A stretch of 64,000 nt of DNA, from the NCBI GenBank assembly GCA_002499445.1, contig DALS01000046.1, positions 1 to 64,000 of the forward strand, written 5' to 3'. Source of the stretch: Methanosarcina sp. UBA293 (GTDB lineage: Archaea; Halobacteriota; Methanosarcinia; Methanosarcinales; Methanosarcinaceae). Below the pieces are notes generated by a model, which was given only the letters and a program-made list of their open reading frames with translations, ran no database searches and was not told where the DNA came from. Made by a program: the position numbers and the translations under genes. Of the stretch, positions 45,455-54,137 are shown piece by piece (the first letter of the stretch is position 1; every line of letters starts with the position of its first letter).

Positions 45455-47437
45455 TCAAATAAACATGGTGAAAACCACGTAAGTTATTATTACCATGCTT
45501 ACACTGTACTTCAAGCCCAGGTACGCAGAGCCCTGCCCCATCTTTCCGGCGACAATTCCGGAAGTGAAAGCCTGTACCAGGGCAGAGTGGAACATGAGCA
45601 TGCTGTATTCTTCTACATTGAAATATCCGCCAATTCCGCCCATTCCCTGTGAAGAAGTTGAGAAAGAAGCGGTTTGCGGGAAAAAGTTTGTAGCCAGGAC
45701 ATAGACTATAAACAGGAAGACAAAGAAGGATACGTAGATCGTGACAACATAGACCACCATTGCGGATGATCGCTCTTTTTTCATGTCTTCGTCGTTTCTA
45801 ACCTGTTTAGCGGTAATCGAGAGTACGCTTTTAAGGTCACTTGTAGACTCGTTTGCTTTTACGAGAATATGAAGAATCCGGCTTGAAGAAGCGGTCCTTA
45901 TACTCTTTTCAAGCTTCATAAGGGCTCTTGATGTGGGAGTACCCCAGGAAAGGTCTTCCTTCAACTTTTTAAGTTCTTTAGTAAGGACTCCCATTTTAGA
46001 TTCGGCTATTATTTTTAACGAGTTTGCAAGCATAATCCCGGATTCATTCATACTGGAAAGGCTTTTCAAGAAATCAGGCATTTGCTCGTCAACTTTGCGC
46101 ATCCTCCATGCCTTGAGCTCATAAAAAATAATAAACGGAATCAGAGCAACGACAATAAAGATAACAAAATAGTCATCAACAGCGGTAACCAGTTTTATAG
46201 CACTATCACTGACATGGTCAAAACTTATATTCAGATTATGAAAGCTAGAATAGAGCTTATGTTTAAGGTCTTTTGGAAGTTTGGTAAGATAATACAGCCC
46301 AAGCGGAACTCCAAAGAAAAATGTATATCTCGGCTCGTCCCGAATAGTCCTGTAAGGATTGAGAATCAGGTCTTTGAGATTGTGAAGTCCCCTGTACAGC
46401 ATGTACTTTTTTTTCCTTTTTTGCTCAATTTCTACAGTAAGCCCGGATTCAAGCTCTGGAATATCGGAAAGATTTATCAAAAAACTGCGAACATCCCCCT
46501 TTTTCGGATCAATGGAAAGTTCTCCCACAGTATCGAGAAGTACTAAATAAAGCAGGGTTGCAAGAGGCAATATCACATAAATAAGCATGTAAAGAATCTG
46601 AGCTGATGCCGGCCTGAAAAACTGCAGCACAACAAGGGTTACCATTATGAAAAGAGGACCTGCAACCAGGGCGGTCACGTAGATCTCGGCAAGCACATCA
46701 AGCCTCTGTAACAGGTTCTTGTTCGCAAGCTCAGCCATGCCCTGATATTGTTCGGACTTGTTTTTTATATACTCGGTTATGATTCCACTGCTTGAGACAA
46801 TAATTAATCCGTCAACAAAATCCTTAAAAACCTCAGAAGGGGTGCGCTCCTTGGCAGCTTTAAGGGCACTTATGAAATCCTTTCCTAGGTAATCCACATC
46901 TCGTACAACATATGAGATTTCCTCCGCTGTTGCGCCAAATATATACGCATGCCTGCTCAAAGACCGGAATACGTCATAAATCGACATACCTCCTTTTGTC
47001 AGGGCATACATGTAAGTTATTGCCGGTAGCATAGATTTATCGATAGAAGCTTGCCGGTTATTTGCCTGGAAATATGGATAAATATATGCCACGAGAAACA
47101 CGGCAAAAAAACCTGCAAGAAACAGTACAAAACCGGCTAAAATCGCAAGAGGATACACATATTCGCCTGCAATATCGGCACGTGTAGGCTCCACAAAAAG
47201 GCTGAGCCGGGAAACCGGGTCTCCAAAGGTTTTCAACCCCAGCCATAAGCCAAAAACTCCTCCGACAATTCCTACAACTACTGAGTACATAAAAGCCGAA
47301 GCCAGGTATTGATCTACTGGCATAGGGATATGGGAATGGCGTATTTTCACCTGTAAATCCTGAAAGCTTCCTTTATTTTTATAGAAGAAGTCCCCATAAA
47401 ACCTGTATGCCAGATCATCCAGAACAGTATAAGTCAT
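45455..47437 (-). CDS. TadC/FlaJ-type pilus assembly membrane protein (T2SS F family)
   Basis: 660 residues with two T2SSF domains. The first membrane region is near residues 45-130, and KSMLPAITYMYALTKGGMSIYDVFRSLSRH begins the first T2SSF domain. A second copy begins at QMPDFLKSLSSMNESGIMLANSLK, followed by GTPTSRALMKLEKSIRT. The C-terminus ends in several spans. This double architecture is typical of archaeal type IV pilus and archaellum platform proteins. GAGGGGGGAAC precedes the ATG, nine bases after the ATPase gene. No archaellin or fla accessory genes are here, so an adhesive pilus is more likely than an archaellum. Confidence 0.92.
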   Translation of the reverse strand: MTYTVLDDLAYRFYGDFFYKNKGSFQDLQVKIRHSHIPMPVDQYLASAFMYSVVVGIVGGVFGLWLGLKTFGDPVSRLSLFVEPTRADIAGEYVYPLAILAGFVLFLAGFFAVFLVAYIYPYFQANNRQASIDKSMLPAITYMYALTKGGMSIYDVFRSLSRHAYIFGATAEEISYVVRDVDYLGKDFISALKAAKERTPSEVFKDFVDGLIIVSSSGIITEYIKNKSEQYQGMAELANKNLLQRLDVLAEIYVTALVAGPLFIMVTLVVLQFFRPASAQILYMLIYVILPLATLLYLVLLDTVGELSIDPKKGDVRSFLINLSDIPELESGLTVEIEQKRKKKYMLYRGLHNLKDLILNPYRTIRDEPRYTFFFGVPLGLYYLTKLPKDLKHKLYSSFHNLNISFDHVSDSAIKLVTAVDDYFVIFIVVALIPFIIFYELKAWRMRKVDEQMPDFLKSLSSMNESGIMLANSLKIIAESKMGVLTKELKKLKEDLSWGTPTSRALMKLEKSIRTASSSRILHILVKANESTSDLKSVLSITAKQVRNDEDMKKERSSAMVVYVVTIYVSFFVFLFIVYVLATNFFPQTASFSTSSQGMGGIGGYFNVEEYSMLMFHSALVQAFTSGIVAGKMGQGSAYLGLKYSVSMVIITYVVFTMFI

Positions 47438-47446
47438 GTTCCCCCC

Positions 47447-49123
47447 TCAAGCAGCTATATCCTGTATCATACCCTGCAGGGTATCGTTTTCTATAGCTTC
47501 CATAACCATCTTGGGATGGTTCTGGTATGCCTGGACTACAACAGACACCTGGATATAGTCCCTTATGCCATTTTCATACATATAATCCAGGATTCTTCTC
47601 CTATTGTCTACCTCATTTCTCAACTGACCGAAATCCCAGCCTCTTACATGCATAATCTCCTGTAAAGCGTGGGAATCTCCGACCTTGATGAAATAATCCC
47701 CTGAAGGTTCCCAGTTAAAAAGCTCATTTATGCCAAGATCTCCTGTTTCAGGGTCAACATTAAGGACTTCAACAAGACTCCGGGTTCTCCTAACTCTTTT
47801 ATCATCAATGTACACCTGCTCCTGAATACAGAGCACATTCAGAGATTGCAGCATGACGTGAGGTACATTTATTGGCTCATGCGTGAGCCTGTTTATAACG
47901 GTCTGCACATCTCCGGCGTGCATTGTTGAACTTGTTGCATGCCCTGTTGACATTGCCTGAAAAAGAGTAAGGGCTTCACTGCCTCTCACTTCACCCACAA
48001 TGATATAGTCTGGGCGCTGCCTGAGAGCAGCTCTCAAAAGGTCGTACATGGTAATTTCTCCTGAGGAGTCAGCTGCAAAGCCTTCTCTTGAAACCCCGGA
48101 AATCCAGTTATTGTGGTGGAGTAACAGTTCCCTTGTATCTTCAATAGAAACTATCTTGGCTGTAGAAGGCATAAACAGGGAAGTAGCATTCAATATAGAG
48201 GTTTTTCCTGAAGCTGTCCCTCCTGCAAAAAGCATGTTATAGCCGTTTTCGATAACCAGCCAGAAATACACGAGCATATCAAGGTCGCATGTCTTGTATC
48301 TGAGCAGGTCAATGGGAGTCATTGGATCTTTCCTGAACTTACGGACAGTAAAAGAACTGCCTCTTGGAGTGATTTCTCTCCCCAAAACCGCCTGGAGTCT
48401 TGAGCCATCCAGAATTGTCGCGTCCACTATTGGCTGGCTTACAGAAACATGTTTATTGTTCAACTGACACATTTTGATTACAAGGGCATCAAGTTCCTCT
48501 TCTTCAAAAAAGATATTACTCTCAATATTGAGATGCCTTGTATGATAAATGTAGAGAGGAATTCTCACTCCATCGCATGAAATATCTTCTATATAAGGAT
48601 CATACAGGAGCGGATTGATTTTTTCGTAGCCCATCAAATTTCTTCTAAGATAGTACATGATTTTTAGAAGTGCTGCTTTTGAAATGTCAGCCTTATAACG
48701 TTCAAGAAGAAACAGAGCTCTATCCACAAGGAACGCATCTTTTTCTGATCTCGAATTTGTAGAACCAAGAACCAGGATATCTTGAAAGTCTTCATAGATT
48801 CTTTCAAGAAGCTCTTTCTCAAACCTCGTGAGTGAAGGTTCAATAAGTTTGTAATATGTTGCTCTGCGGTCCTCCAGGATCGATACAAAAGAATAAGGTT
48901 CCTGGAGCCAGTATCTCTCGATTTCTTTTAGCCCTTCAGGCACCACAAAACCTACAAGAGGTTCCTCTTTTTCCGGATCATAAGCTGGCAGAATCCTCAA
49001 AGGCTTATCAAAATAACCTCTTGCCTTTTTCACAATCTCTGCTATAGAGCTAGAATCACTTTTTTTCCCAAATAACCCTGAAACAAATTTCTTTTTTGCT
49101 AGTGTTTCTTTTGCTTCATCCAT
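47447..49123 (-). CDS. Type II/IV secretion system ATPase (pilus assembly)
   Basis: 558 residues. The N-terminal 200 form the archaeal-type cap domain. The ATPase core has Walker A GGTASGKTS, the Asp box SIEDTRELLLHHNNW, Walker B-type RQRPDYIIVGEVRGSEALTLFQAMSTGH and the His box STMHAGDV. It drives pilin assembly with the FlaJ-like partner downstream. The gene starts the two-gene unit; its upstream 700 bases hold a repeat cluster behind the cysteine desulfurase. It belongs to the GspE/PilB/TadA/FlaI family. Confidence 0.94.
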   Translation of the reverse strand: MDEAKETLAKKKFVSGLFGKKSDSSSIAEIVKKARGYFDKPLRILPAYDPEKEEPLVGFVVPEGLKEIERYWLQEPYSFVSILEDRRATYYKLIEPSLTRFEKELLERIYEDFQDILVLGSTNSRSEKDAFLVDRALFLLERYKADISKAALLKIMYYLRRNLMGYEKINPLLYDPYIEDISCDGVRIPLYIYHTRHLNIESNIFFEEEELDALVIKMCQLNNKHVSVSQPIVDATILDGSRLQAVLGREITPRGSSFTVRKFRKDPMTPIDLLRYKTCDLDMLVYFWLVIENGYNMLFAGGTASGKTSILNATSLFMPSTAKIVSIEDTRELLLHHNNWISGVSREGFAADSSGEITMYDLLRAALRQRPDYIIVGEVRGSEALTLFQAMSTGHATSSTMHAGDVQTVINRLTHEPINVPHVMLQSLNVLCIQEQVYIDDKRVRRTRSLVEVLNVDPETGDLGINELFNWEPSGDYFIKVGDSHALQEIMHVRGWDFGQLRNEVDNRRRILDYMYENGIRDYIQVSVVVQAYQNHPKMVMEAIENDTLQGMIQDIAA

Positions 49124-49559
49124 ACTCTCGCCTTAAGGTTTTTCCTTAGGTGATATAAGGCAAACTTCCTATAAAATCTTTCTATGTCCCACCCCCTCCT
49201 ACGAAACTTTAATGTTAAGGTCATTAAAAACTCAGCTACCGTTCCTGTTTTGTTTAACCTAATACTCGTTCTAAAGACAAAAAGTTAGTTTACTTAAAAA
49301 TTCGATCAAATTACTTGCAATGTAAAAAATTAACCCTTTATAAAATAGAAATCAAATCAATTAAAAAACCTGTAAAAAAACTCGTACTATTGATTCAAAA
49401 CTATAACTCTAAACAAGTTACCTCAGACATTCTAAAGCAAACTACCTCAGACCCTCCACTAACCTCACAGTAAGAAGAAACCACGGAAAACAGAAAAACA
49501 GAAAAAAGTAAATATTCTATTCCATAAATTAGCTCGCCTGCGCATAAACTTTGAGCCAC

Positions 49560-49828
49560 AATTGTTGTACCGCAACCGTTGCGCCGGTTGATCACGCCGG
49601 ATAGGGTTTGGGGATAAGGTTCTTAAAATCCAAAACGTTACGCTGTTTTTGATCAAACTTTTTTTGAAAAAGTTTGCGGTCAAGCCTTTTTTGAAAAGGG
49701 TTGTGATTACGCCGGATAGGGTTTGAGGACAAGGCTTTTAAATCCAAACGTTACACAGTTTTCGATCAAACCTTTTCTAAAAAGGTTTGCGTTTTTGATC
49801 AAACTTTTTTTGAAAAAGTTTGCGGTTA
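49560..49828. repeat. Modular palindromic repeat cluster, copy 3
   Basis: Order of modules: CCGCAACCGTTGCGCCGGTT, GATCACGCC, then GGATAGGGTTTGGGGATAAG with a TCCAAAACGTTAC end, then GATCAAAC-T7-GAAAAAGTTTG, then GGTCAAGCC, the GGATAGGGTTTG module again, and further hairpins. The last hairpin runs into the TAA stop codon of the cysteine desulfurase gene (minus strand), so the repeat abuts or supplies the 3' end. Confidence 0.9.
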
Positions 49829-51007
49829 AGAAACAAGTGCCTTGAGCCCGTCAACTGCATTTACCAGTATGTCTACTTCTTCTTCAGTATTATATAATGC
49901 AAAAGATGCTCTTACGGTGCTGTCCACCTTCAGGAAGCGAGTAATTGGGATTGCGCAGTGATGCCCACTCCTAACACAAATTTTCCTTGTCTGGTCAAGG
50001 ATCAGGGCAACATCATGGGCATGAAGTCCTTTTACATTAAAAGGTACGATTCCTACTCGATCTTCAGGCCCGTAGACCTCCACATGCTCGAGTTCGGAAA
50101 GCCGTTTTGCAGCTTCTCTGGACAACTTTATTTCATGCGCTTCGATTTCCGAAACCCCTACTTTCTCCACATATTCAACTGCTCTTCCTAACCCTATAAC
50201 TCCAGGAATATTTGGAGTACCGGCTTCAAAACAGGCAGGGGACGGTTCAAGCACGTAAGTGTCTCCCTCAACATCCGAAACCGTACCTCCTCCCACAGAG
50301 GCACTGTCAAGCGCGTCTGGTTCTTTGATATAGAGTACTCCAGTGCCCTGCGGTCCAAGCAAGCCTTTATGTCCGGCAGTTGCAAAAAAATCACATTTCA
50401 GGTCTTTAAGGCTGACCGGCATATGCCCTGCAGACTGAGCCCCATCGATCAGGACTTTTATGCCGTGTCTGTGAGCAAGTCTAGTGATATTTTTTACATC
50501 CTGGACTGAACCGAAGACGTTTGAAACCTGAGTTATGGCAACCAGCTTGGTTTTCTCAGTAAAGGCTTTCTCTATTGAAGAGATATCGATTTTGCCTTTG
50601 CTGTCTGGACTTACAAGTGTAACATTTACCCCTTTTTTCTGCAGGCGCAGCCAGGGCAAGAGATTCGAATGGTGCTCGAGCAGGGTTGTAATAATATGGT
50701 CTCCAGCCTCCCAGGGATAACTGTTTGCGATAAGATTGATTCCTTCAGTAGTATTTTTCATAAAAACAGTCTTTGAAGACTCTGCATTTAGAAAACGTGC
50801 AACATTTTCCCTTGCGTCTTCATAACGATTTGTAGCTTCCCTTGCTAGACGGTGTGCCCCTCTCCCGTGATTGCCAGCATACCTGTAAAAGTACTCCACC
50901 ATAGCTTCAACTGCAGGTTTTGGTGTCTGAGTAGTTGCTGTGCTATCAAGATACACGACTTCTTTTAGAACAGGAAAATCTTCACGGACCGCATATACAT
51001 CGTACAT
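49826..51007 (-). CDS. Cysteine desulfurase, SufS type
   Basis: 393 residues of the class V aminotransferase fold. The pyridoxal-phosphate lysine is in the conserved ATAGHKGLLGPQGTG, the N-terminal YLDSTATTQTPK begins the fold, and the active-site cysteine is in VRSGHHCAIP near residue 360. It takes sulfur from cysteine for Fe-S clusters or other sulfur carriers, and may feed SmsB/SmsC at 58.2-60.1 kb or LarE at 53 kb. A 52-residue gene lies 42 bases upstream. Many methanogens lack this enzyme and use sulfide, so its presence is worth noting. Confidence 0.93.
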   Translation of the reverse strand: MYDVYAVREDFPVLKEVVYLDSTATTQTPKPAVEAMVEYFYRYAGNHGRGAHRLAREATNRYEDARENVARFLNAESSKTVFMKNTTEGINLIANSYPWEAGDHIITTLLEHHSNLLPWLRLQKKGVNVTLVSPDSKGKIDISSIEKAFTEKTKLVAITQVSNVFGSVQDVKNITRLAHRHGIKVLIDGAQSAGHMPVSLKDLKCDFFATAGHKGLLGPQGTGVLYIKEPDALDSASVGGGTVSDVEGDTYVLEPSPACFEAGTPNIPGVIGLGRAVEYVEKVGVSEIEAHEIKLSREAAKRLSELEHVEVYGPEDRVGIVPFNVKGLHAHDVALILDQTRKICVRSGHHCAIPITRFLKVDSTVRASFALYNTEEEVDILVNAVDGLKALVS

Positions 51008-51049
51008 GCTTCTTTTTTAGGAATGAGAAATAAAAAAAGGTTGTGCAGG

Positions 51050-51208
51050 TTATTTCCCCTGCATTCCGCCTATCATAAAGCGGTAAAGGTCTAAATCATC
51101 TGAGTCCAGGTTGTCAGTACGCCCTTTAACAACAGCGTGATAACCATTTTCCTGGCGCTTACATTCACATTCTTTTCTTTTTCTGTATTCTTGCTTTAAT
51201 TCACTCAT
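51050..51208 (-). CDS. Small 52-residue protein upstream of the cysteine desulfurase
   Basis: Short gene with an excellent ribosome binding site (AGGAGG seven bases before ATG 51208). The protein starts MSELKQEYRKRKECECKRQE, then has VVKGRTDNLDSDDLDLYRF and MIGGMQGK. The charged helical start includes a CEC pair. It lies 42 bases upstream of the desulfurase gene on the same strand and would be co-transcribed. I do not recognise the family; a role in handling sulfur or iron with the desulfurase is possible from position only. Confidence 0.65.
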   Translation of the reverse strand: MSELKQEYRKRKECECKRQENGYHAVVKGRTDNLDSDDLDLYRFMIGGMQGK

Positions 51209-51656
51209 AATTTTCCTCCTGTCTCTTCAAAAATTGCGCTTACATGTGGGATAGAGTAGTCCTTCTGGATGTGAGAATCCTGTAATCCGGGGTAAAGTTC
51301 CTGGCCTTTTAGGATGCGGCATTGAGTGCAGGTCAGAACTCCAAACCCCTCAAAAATTCAACCAACTCCATTCTCTATAATCCTTGAGGACAAGTCTCTG
51401 CATTAAGGTTAGAACCTTCAATCTTCCTGATTAAAACCTCAATGAGGCCAGAATTCTACATACTTTGGGCCAAACACCCACGACAGCGCAACAGCGTTGT
51501 TCTTACCCACAACAAGTATTGATTGTCAATCTTAATATATATCGGTTCCGGAATATCTTTTAAATAGGCTTGAAAATTTTTTAATTAAACTAAATTTTTG
51601 AACAAGCAACTGAAATGAACCCGGTTTTCAAACCCAGAATTTACGTAAACCATTCA

Positions 51657-52190
51657 CTATTTAGTCTCAAGGTTTGCCATAAGCCCAGAGAGATAGGCAG
51701 GAATCGCCCCTATTGCAGTACAGGTCTCAAAAGAAAGTCCCTTGCAGGTAATGTCAAGATGATATTTTCCTCTCTCAAAAAGCTCTTTTGGAAGCCCTTT
51801 ATGCCCGAGTCCTATAAGGAACAAAAATGAGCGGTTCCTGAGAGCTTCCTCAGCGATTTTTACGGGAGTAACTTGTCTTTTTGGGTCAGGTTTTGAGGTA
51901 GTAATCACTATTTCCCCAAACTGAGATGGAAATCCTTTTTTTGGAAGATCAGATACCGACAAGTGATTTTTTTCATAGAGAATTTTAAGATAACTTCCTG
52001 ATTCTCCTATTGTAGTTTTTTCCATTACATAAGCTACCAGTTCTTCTGCAGTCAGCTTGAAAGGAAAATCATAAAGGGCAAGGTGAAACCCAAAAGCATG
52101 GCAGATTGGAGCAGCTCTTGCAATTGCACGGTAGTGAGCGTCGAGAACTTTGATCTTATCGTAAGTGTTTACTATTCCAAGGGTGAGCAT
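51657..52190 (-). CDS. DUF531 family protein, SPOUT-like
   Basis: 177 residues. LTLGIVNTYDKIKVLDAHYRAIARAAPICHAFG starts the protein; EIVITTSKPDPKR, LFLIGLGHKGLPKELF and ITCKGLSFETCTAIGAIPAYL follow. This order of strands and glycine loops, ending in a knot-like segment, resembles SPOUT RNA methyltransferases and fits DUF531 of methanogens. No experimental role is known to me. Confidence 0.7.
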   Translation of the reverse strand: MLTLGIVNTYDKIKVLDAHYRAIARAAPICHAFGFHLALYDFPFKLTAEELVAYVMEKTTIGESGSYLKILYEKNHLSVSDLPKKGFPSQFGEIVITTSKPDPKRQVTPVKIAEEALRNRSFLFLIGLGHKGLPKELFERGKYHLDITCKGLSFETCTAIGAIPAYLSGLMANLETK

Positions 52191-52356
52191 AAGTTGTCTC
52201 TTTGTGCTTTTGCGTAAATAGTTTTTCGTCTAGCAAATCCTGTTAAAACTTGTTTTACCTCGATTTTTAGAACCAATAGATACCGGATTCTGATCTGAAA
52301 ATTTTGCATATTAAGTGTAGTCGGAAAAATGAGGGATTAGCGGAAGTTTCGAGCTC

Positions 52357-52413
52357 AATAAATCAATGTACTACGAATAAGTCAATGTATTACGAATAAA
52401 TCAGTGTGTTATG
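52357..52413. repeat. 19-base tandem repeat, three units
   Basis: Three units (52357-52375, 52376-52394, 52395-52413) of the type AATAAATCAATGTACTACG. The last overlaps the stop codon of the GNAT gene. The units share ATCAGTGT and the 19-base period with the repeat at 36112-36187. Confidence 0.85.
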
Positions 52414-52852
52414 AATTGCAAGAATACTTCATCGCATATTGTGTACAATTCTCAAAATGTTCACACTTCTTGCAGTCTCCCCAGAGCAGTAATTTTTTGG
52501 AGTTCTCGATTTTTTCAAAATTAAGTTTCTCAAAAAAACGAGGTGCAGCCGTTCTAACATACAAATCGCAGGCCAGCTCACCGGTTGTTGTCAGGAGATA
52601 CTTAACAAGCCTGGTGCCGATTCCTTTTCCCCTGAAATTTGGATGGACCGCAATGGAGTGAATTTCCAGAAACTCTTTACCCTGGTACTTGGATTTTATA
52701 AAGGCAGCGCATCCTCTAATCTGTCCATTTATTTCGGCCAGAATGAAATCTTCGTCTTTGAGCCCTTCCATATCAAGAAAGTAAGTTGAGAGAAGTCTTT
52801 GGATTGCCTGAAGGTCTGATTTCCCGGCTTTTCGAATTAAAATTTCTGTCAT
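52409..52852 (-). CDS. GNAT family N-acetyltransferase
   Basis: 147 residues. The acetyl-CoA loop is in VHPNFRGKGIGTRLVKYLL, preceded by FLEIHSIAV, the usual strand, and followed by RTAAPRFFEKLNFEKI. The N-terminus IRKAGKSDLQAIQRLLSTYF is typical. The C-terminal extension has a small cysteine group, CKKCEHFENC, which may bind zinc. The substrate is unknown. It is upstream of DUF531 on the same strand with a 218-base gap. Confidence 0.88.
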   Translation of the reverse strand: MTEILIRKAGKSDLQAIQRLLSTYFLDMEGLKDEDFILAEINGQIRGCAAFIKSKYQGKEFLEIHSIAVHPNFRGKGIGTRLVKYLLTTTGELACDLYVRTAAPRFFEKLNFEKIENSKKLLLWGDCKKCEHFENCTQYAMKYSCNS

Positions 52853-53000
52853 GTTTTTTCAATAAAGAGTTTGATAATTAGAAGTGTTTGATAATCTGCT
52901 TTTCTATAAAGCTTCTAGAGGTTTTTATTTTCATTTTCTCAGATTGACTTCTAAAAATTTTCATATTTCTATTAACCTAATAAATTTTCTTAAAATCTTA

Positions 53001-53834
53001 TTATTGCTTTTCTCGATTATCTTTTTTCCCCAAATAAGGTTCGTCCATACTTCCGCTCCGAAACCCCTCAAGGTCAAGGGTTACGTAGTCAAAACTCAGG
53101 GATTTAAAATGCCGTGAAATTATATCTCTTTTTTGAAAAGCATCTTCAATTTCTTCCTGAATTACTTCTAGCCGGGCGAGATTTTCATGTATCCTGACCC
53201 TAAACTGGGAAAATCCCAGGGAAAAGAGAAATTCTTCGGCTTTTTCAATTTTCTTGAGAGCCTCAGCAGTTATTGGCTGCCCATACGGAAAACGTGTAGC
53301 AAGGCAGGCTGCAGCCGGCCTGCCCGCAGCGGAAAGAGAAAGCTCGGAAGCTATAGTCCTGATTTCATTTTTTGTCACATCAAACTCCACAAAAGGAGAA
53401 AAGACCTTTTCTTTGGCTTCCTGAACTGCCCTGTATCCTGGACGGTTTTCCCCATGTATTTCGGAGGAATTTGTGCCCTCAAGTACAACAGCATATCCTG
53501 TTTTTCCTGCAAAATTCAGCAGGGTATCAAGCAGAGCTTTTTTACAGAAATAACACCTGTTTAGTGTGTTTGCAGAAAAATAAGGAAGGCTCAACTGGGA
53601 GAAAGAGAGAATTTTGTGCTGAATTCCAATCTCACAGGCGGTCTCGATAGCCATTTCAAGTTGCTTCCTTGGAAAAAGCGGAGAGTCAATAGTTACAGCA
53701 AGAGTTTTCTCCCCAAGTACCTCAAAAGCAAGATCTGCAAGAGTTGTACTATCTACTCCTCCTGAAAATGCAACAACTGCACTTTCTCTGGTTTTTATAG
53801 CCTCCTTTATCAGTTCTATCTTTTCAGCAGCCAT
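53001..53834 (-). CDS. larE: LarE, sacrificial sulfur transferase for the nickel-pincer cofactor
   Basis: 277 residues of the PP-loop family. AFSGGVDSTTLADLAFEVLG (residues 23-42) is the ATP pyrophosphatase loop. AACLATRFPYGQPIT holds the conserved cysteine whose sulfur is given up to the cofactor, leaving dehydroalanine in the single-turnover type. LarE sulfurises the carboxylates produced by LarB. It lies alone here, far from larB-larC at 8.4-10.5 kb. Its N-terminus also resembles NAD synthase and other PP-loop enzymes, but the length and RFPYGQPI motif favour LarE. Confidence 0.92.
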   Translation of the reverse strand: MAAEKIELIKEAIKTRESAVVAFSGGVDSTTLADLAFEVLGEKTLAVTIDSPLFPRKQLEMAIETACEIGIQHKILSFSQLSLPYFSANTLNRCYFCKKALLDTLLNFAGKTGYAVVLEGTNSSEIHGENRPGYRAVQEAKEKVFSPFVEFDVTKNEIRTIASELSLSAAGRPAAACLATRFPYGQPITAEALKKIEKAEEFLFSLGFSQFRVRIHENLARLEVIQEEIEDAFQKRDIISRHFKSLSFDYVTLDLEGFRSGSMDEPYLGKKDNREKQ

Positions 53835-54137
53835 TAGTAACGGATTTAGTTAATAAGATATATGTTATTTGCCAGTCCTATAGTCACAACTGTAAAGTAA
53901 GTGGGAAAGGGATTGTGGATATATCACAATGAATACTATTTCTAACTAGAGCGTCTTCTCAAATAGTGGCTTTTGAGATCTTTGAAATGTTTTTATATCT
54001 GTAGTGTTTTTATTACTAGAGCCTTGTTCTGTATTAGAGCCTTATTTAGGAATAATAACTCTAATAAAAGAAAATTTTACCTACATCGCATAATTCTCAC
54101 CCAAATTATAATCAGATCATAAAGATGGAGACCTTAA

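Noticed and set aside
49401..49683. Short minus-strand frames upstream of the secretion ATPase gene
   Set aside because: They run through the palindromic repeats and AT-rich spacer and read the same artefactual peptides seen near 55.6 kb.
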